64,000 nt of DNA from Sulfurimicrobium sp031426915 (GTDB lineage: Bacteria; Pseudomonadota; Gammaproteobacteria; Burkholderiales; Sulfuricellaceae). How positions within the stretch are numbered: the first letter of the stretch is position 1; each line of letters opens with the position of its first letter. Below the pieces are notes generated by a model. It saw only the letters and a program-made list of their open reading frames with translations. It was not told the DNA's origin and ran no database searches. Position numbers and translations under genes: made by a program. The DNA lies in contig JASJPB010000002.1 in the NCBI GenBank assembly GCA_031426915.1, positions 142,593 to 206,592 on the forward strand. Direction: 5' to 3'. Below, piece by piece: positions 61,167-64,000 of the stretch.

Positions 61167-62427
61167 GGCCGGAGTATAACAATGCCGTGCCGTCTCTGGC
61201 GAGAAGCGCGGAGCCGTAAGCCGCGTCGGTGATGGCTGCGGTGCTGACCGGCACACCCAACAGGCGGGCGCGGATGGCGGTGAAGGCGGCGTTGCCGGCG
61301 CCGCCTCCTGCGCTCCTGACCGAAGTCAGGGGTGTCGTGCCCAGGTCCTGCAGCAGCCGATAGCCTTGCGCCTCGATCCGGGCGATTCCCTCCAGCAGAC
61401 CATACAGGAATTGCACCTCATCCTGCGGCCTCGGATCGAGACGTGGCGCATAGGCCGGGTCGCTGACCGGGAAACGTTCGCCGGGTTGCAGCAGCGGGTA
61501 GTAATCGAGCCCGCTGGGCCGGGCCGGGTCGATGCGGCGGCTCAGATCCTGCAATTGGACGTCGTCGAAAAAAGCACGCAACACCGCACCGCCGCTATTG
61601 GATGCGCCGCCAGCCAGCCATAGCTGGCCGAAACGGTGGCTGTAAACGCCGTGCTGCACGCTTTCAACTTTTTTCTGCGAAAGCAGCTTCAAGACCAGGG
61701 TGGAGCCGAGGGATGTCACCGCTTCCCCGGGTTGCGTGGCCCCCGCCGCGAGGAAAGCCGCGATGCTGTCGGTGGTGCCGGCGCGCACCATGCAATCCCG
61801 CGGCAGCGCGAAATGGTGGGCGATGCGGCCGCTGATAGTGCCAACCACCGAGCCGGGTTCGACCACGCGCGGCAGCAGCGCGGCGGCGGGGAACTGCCTG
61901 ACCCAGGCCGGATAATCCAGGGTTTCCGGATCGCAGCCGGATTTCAATGCATTGTGGTAGTCGCTCACGCCCAACTGGCCGTGAAGCTGGAACGCGAGCC
62001 AGTCGGCCTGGTGCAGGAAAGAGGCGGCATGCCTGAATTCCGTCTGCCGCTCCAGCCACAGCAGCTTGGCCAGGCCCGAAGTGGCAACGGACGTGACGTG
62101 GCCGGAGGGCACAATGGCGGCGATTGATTTTGCCTGTTCAGCGGCGCGGGCATCGTGGTAAAGCAGCGGGGCGGTGAGCGGTTCGCCGTCCCGGGCGCAC
62201 AGCAGCACGCTGGCGGATGTGCCGTCGACGGCGATGGCACGCAGGTTCTGGCGCAACGAGAAGGGTATCTGCCCGAGCAGTTCGAATAGCGCGGTGCGCC
62301 ATAGCGCGGCGGACTGCTCGCCGCTGAAATCATAGCGGCAGCGGGCAAGGACTTCGCCCGCGCCGTCGATGACGACAGCGCGGGCGCCGCTGGTACCGAA
62401 ATCTACCCCTAGCCAGGCATCAGCCAC
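61150..62427 (-). CDS. FGGY family carbohydrate kinase
   Basis: A 425-residue sugar kinase of the short ribulokinase/xylulokinase-like type. The phosphate-1 loop is GVDFGTSGARAVVID, the substrate and catalytic Asp region AGTTDSIAAFLAAGA. The adenosine loop is SAGGGAGNAAFTAIRARLLG, where GGGAxN is typical. It phosphorylates a pentulose or related sugar; the substrate is undetermined. It overlaps queF (8 bp) and the PilZ gene (17 bp). Confidence 0.9.
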   Translation of the reverse strand: MADAWLGVDFGTSGARAVVIDGAGEVLARCRYDFSGEQSAALWRTALFELLGQIPFSLRQNLRAIAVDGTSASVLLCARDGEPLTAPLLYHDARAAEQAKSIAAIVPSGHVTSVATSGLAKLLWLERQTEFRHAASFLHQADWLAFQLHGQLGVSDYHNALKSGCDPETLDYPAWVRQFPAAALLPRVVEPGSVVGTISGRIAHHFALPRDCMVRAGTTDSIAAFLAAGATQPGEAVTSLGSTLVLKLLSQKKVESVQHGVYSHRFGQLWLAGGASNSGGAVLRAFFDDVQLQDLSRRIDPARPSGLDYYPLLQPGERFPVSDPAYAPRLDPRPQDEVQFLYGLLEGIARIEAQGYRLLQDLGTTPLTSVRSAGGGAGNAAFTAIRARLLGVPVSTAAITDAAYGSALLARDGTALLYSGHARSI

Positions 62428-62839
62428 GGGTGTTGGAATTGGCCTCGAATGCGCTCAGGTCCACGCGCGGCAGGGGTTCCCAGCCGGCTTGGCGATGTTC
62501 GGCCACGACATTGGTAAAGATGCCGCCGCGCACGTAGAACTTGGCTGTCAGGCGCATGAAACGCGGCTGGGTGGCGGCGGCCAGGTCGTTCAGGATGCGG
62601 TTGGTGACGGCCTCGTGGAACGCGCCTTCGTTACGGTAGGACCAGATATACATCTTGAGGCTTTTCAGCTCGACGCATTTCTGCTCCGGGATGTAATCCA
62701 GGATCAGGGTGGCGAAATCGGGCTGGCCGGTTTTGGGGCACAAGCAGGTAAATTCCGGGATTTCCATGTGGATGTGGTAATCCCGCTCCGGATGGGGGTT
62801 GTCGAAGGTTTCGAGTTCTTTGCTGGGTAGGCTGGCCAT
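62420..62839 (-). CDS. queF: NADPH-dependent 7-cyano-7-deazaguanine reductase, type I
   Basis: A 139-residue single-domain QueF that reduces preQ0 to preQ1 in queuosine synthesis. The catalytic Cys is C34 in CLCPKTGQPDFA with D41 as proton donor. The NADPH and substrate segment ELKSLKMYIWSYRNEGAFHE is complete. The ATG at MASLPSKELETF is chosen because upstream codons do not resemble the family. It heads the operon queF-FGGY-PilZ-GGDEF. No preQ1 riboswitch-like leader was recognised. Confidence 0.95.
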   Translation of the reverse strand: MASLPSKELETFDNPHPERDYHIHMEIPEFTCLCPKTGQPDFATLILDYIPEQKCVELKSLKMYIWSYRNEGAFHEAVTNRILNDLAAATQPRFMRLTAKFYVRGGIFTNVVAEHRQAGWEPLPRVDLSAFEANSNTRG

Positions 62840-63012
62840 ATCGAGTTTCCGGCGGTTCAAAATGGCGACATTATAACGCTTCGTCGGTCCGGGATTACGC
62901 AGGAGTGATTCAGCTTGAGCAGCATTGCGCCATCCATGATCCAATAAATGCGCTCACAGCCATTGAATGAAAGTCATAATACCCCTTGCCTCGATTTTCC
63001 ATGGAGGGCTCG

Positions 63013-63399
63013 ATGTCGCAAAGCAATGTAGATGTTCTCAAACTGCGCGCCAGAGGAACTGCAAAAGTTTCCGAACAGGCCGGAACGATTTCCCTCAAGG
63101 CGGATGATCCGGTCAGCGCCCTGCAGGCGATTGCCCGGCAGGCGAAAATCAAGATCGACCTGACGCCGGACGAGGTGCGGCGCGTCAGCGGAGCAGGCAA
63201 ACTGGCCATTTCCCTCAGCTATGCCAAAAACGTCGCCGGCGCCTCGGAGGCAGCCAAAAAAGTCTTCGACCTGGCAGGTCAAGCACAGCAAAATAAACCC
63301 GGCATATGGAAAATGCTCGGCTTTGTGAGCCTGCTGCTGATCATCGGAGTGGTGGTTTTTGCCCTGGCTTACCGGGTGCTGGAAAGGACTTACGGTTAG
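63013..63399 (+). CDS. Hypothetical tail-anchored membrane protein
   Basis: 128 residues. The soluble part begins MSQSNVDVLKLRARGTAKVSEQ and includes ALQAIARQAKIKIDLTPDEV and AISLSYAKNVAGASEAAKKV. A single C-terminal helix (MLGFVSLLLIIGVVVFALAY) should anchor it with the N-terminus in the cytosol. I do not recognise the family. The ATG after GGAGGG is preferred; an ATG four codons earlier is possible. Confidence 0.7.
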   Translation: MSQSNVDVLKLRARGTAKVSEQAGTISLKADDPVSALQAIARQAKIKIDLTPDEVRRVSGAGKLAISLSYAKNVAGASEAAKKVFDLAGQAQQNKPGIWKMLGFVSLLLIIGVVVFALAYRVLERTYG

Positions 63400-63464
63400 G
63401 GCGTCTTGCCTCGATTGGGCTGGGCGTGAACCGCCTTAAACGGTGTTGTTTTGACGTGTCGGGG

Positions 63465-63548
63465 GTAGCCAGCGTAAGACGGATTAGCGTAGTGCAGTCT
63501 GACGAATGGGGCCACCATGCAGCGTATGCCCGTTGGTCATTGCATTAC
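63465..63548. repeat. Decayed GTAGGGTGCAATAA-type inverted repeat
   Basis: The sequence TATGCCCGTTGGTCATTGCATTAC aligns with the right arm of the element at 53537-53609, and GTAGCCAGCGTAAG with its left arm, both with many changes. The rest of the 295-bp gap (63400-63694) shows no gene. Confidence 0.45.
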
Positions 63549-63694
63549 ACATGCCTTCGCTTATGCATGGAAGTTTACAAAAAATATATCGAAAAGTTAT
63601 GTCGATAGGATTAAACGCCATATCAGGTTTGCTGGCAAGCAGCACCTCTTCACCGTGCTATCATGACCACATAGATGACCATCAGGAAACTGCC

Positions 63695-63934
63695 ATGCAT
63701 ACCGTCAGTGTTGCGGAAGCCAAAGCCCATCTGAGCGAGTTGCTGAATCAGGTGGAAGCGGGCGAGGAGATCGTGATTACCCGGCGCGGCCTGCCTGTGG
63801 CGCGATTGGCGCCCGAGAAGAAGCCACTCAAATCTCTGCCCCTCCCTTCATTGGCTGCATTCCGCGCCACGATGTCCGAATCGTCGATTTCAAGTGCCGA
63901 TTTGATAAGGCAAATGCGCGACGAAGGATATTAG
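63695..63934 (+). CDS. Phd/YefM family antitoxin
   Basis: A 79-residue antitoxin: MHTVSVAEAKAHLSELLNQVEAGEEIVITRRG is the N-terminal DNA-binding fold, and LPVARLAPEKKP and a variable acidic tail (SSADLIRQMRDEGY) follow. The ATG follows AGGAAAC. Family members pair with a PIN (VapC) or other toxin directly downstream. Here a repeat-like sequence begins at the stop codon, so the toxin is missing or lies past it. Confidence 0.9.
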   Translation: MHTVSVAEAKAHLSELLNQVEAGEEIVITRRGLPVARLAPEKKPLKSLPLPSLAAFRATMSESSISSADLIRQMRDEGY

Positions 63935-64000
63935 GGCTCGTTAATGAATAAGTTGGGCATACGTTGCCGCGTATTCGGGATGGATGCAAGGCGCGAGGCG
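63932..64000. repeat. Start of a MITE-like element cut by the window end
   Basis: TAGGGCTCGTTAATGAATAA followed by a GC-rich interior with GCAAGGCGCGAGGCG. The end-plus-interior style resembles the element at 31031-31218 (GAGCCCGTGAA end, GGCAAGGCGCGG interior), but it is a different sequence family. Its other end is outside the window. Confidence 0.4.

Noticed and set aside
62840..63012. Possible preQ1 riboswitch upstream of queF
   Set aside because: No H-type pseudoknot-like stem with an A-rich tail was found near the start of queF.

Overview
The window looks like a chromosomal stretch of a betaproteobacterium, most likely of the Nitrosomonadales (Sulfuricellaceae or Gallionellaceae type). 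The protein sequences and gene orders point that way: PHP-yciO-M50 protease-trpS with scpA-scpB-rluB, yciB-yciI-bolA-PPIase, and a dapC-dapD / yffB-dapE-prmB lysine cluster. The lineage is inferred from recalled gene orders, not from a search. A run of 10 N inside dapD shows that this is a scaffolded draft assembly. No rRNA, tRNA, CRISPR array or integrase was seen.

Layout. 1-9.98 kb, mostly minus strand: 5' part of metG, an AI-2E family permease, a diguanylate cyclase with a periplasmic CxxCH motif, yaeQ, a two-gene Aer/CetAB-like energy-taxis receptor (separate PAS protein and CZB-bearing transducer), an HD-GYP phosphodiesterase, and a PPIase-bolA-yciI-yciB group. 10-23.2 kb, plus strand: PHP phosphoesterase, yciO, site-2 protease and trpS, then a 5 kb interruption (RAYT transposase with its repeats, a 5'-truncated fic, a second-type lon, a Uma2 nuclease), then scpA-scpB-rluB, a yqjD-yqjE-yqjK-like membrane operon and a second AI-2E permease.

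23.4-37 kb: a giant PAS-GAF-GGDEF-EAL-REC protein, then a polyamine/membrane cluster (FAD amine oxidase, membrane spermidine synthase, DUF350, DUF4178 double zinc ribbon, SPFH-SHOCT, divergent speD), then another GGDEF-EAL protein. 37-56 kb: prmB, dapE and yffB, separated from dapD-dapC by about 14 kb of accessory DNA. That DNA holds an Mrr-like nuclease/STAND NTPase (likely phage defence), yefM-yoeB bracketed by direct repeats, a DUF2058 gene, a dCache-GGDEF-EAL-REC protein, a binding protein/histidine kinase/two receiver operon, an NAGGN-type amidotransferase and a DUF4160/DUF2442 pair. 56-64 kb: DMT and AEC transporters, a VOC protein, an HDOD remnant, then a queF-FGGY kinase-PilZ-diguanylate cyclase operon, a small tail-anchored protein and an orphan-looking antitoxin.

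Two themes stand out. First, cyclic-di-GMP signalling is dense: six GGDEF, EAL or HD-GYP proteins, one PilZ protein and one HDOD remnant in 64 kb. Second, conserved housekeeping operons are split by accessory modules and littered with small inverted or direct repeats. The strongest candidates for a poorly described system are the SpeD/SpeE/SPFH/DUF4178/DUF350/amine oxidase cluster and the single-gene REase-STAND island flanked by 55-bp direct repeats 4,002 bp apart.
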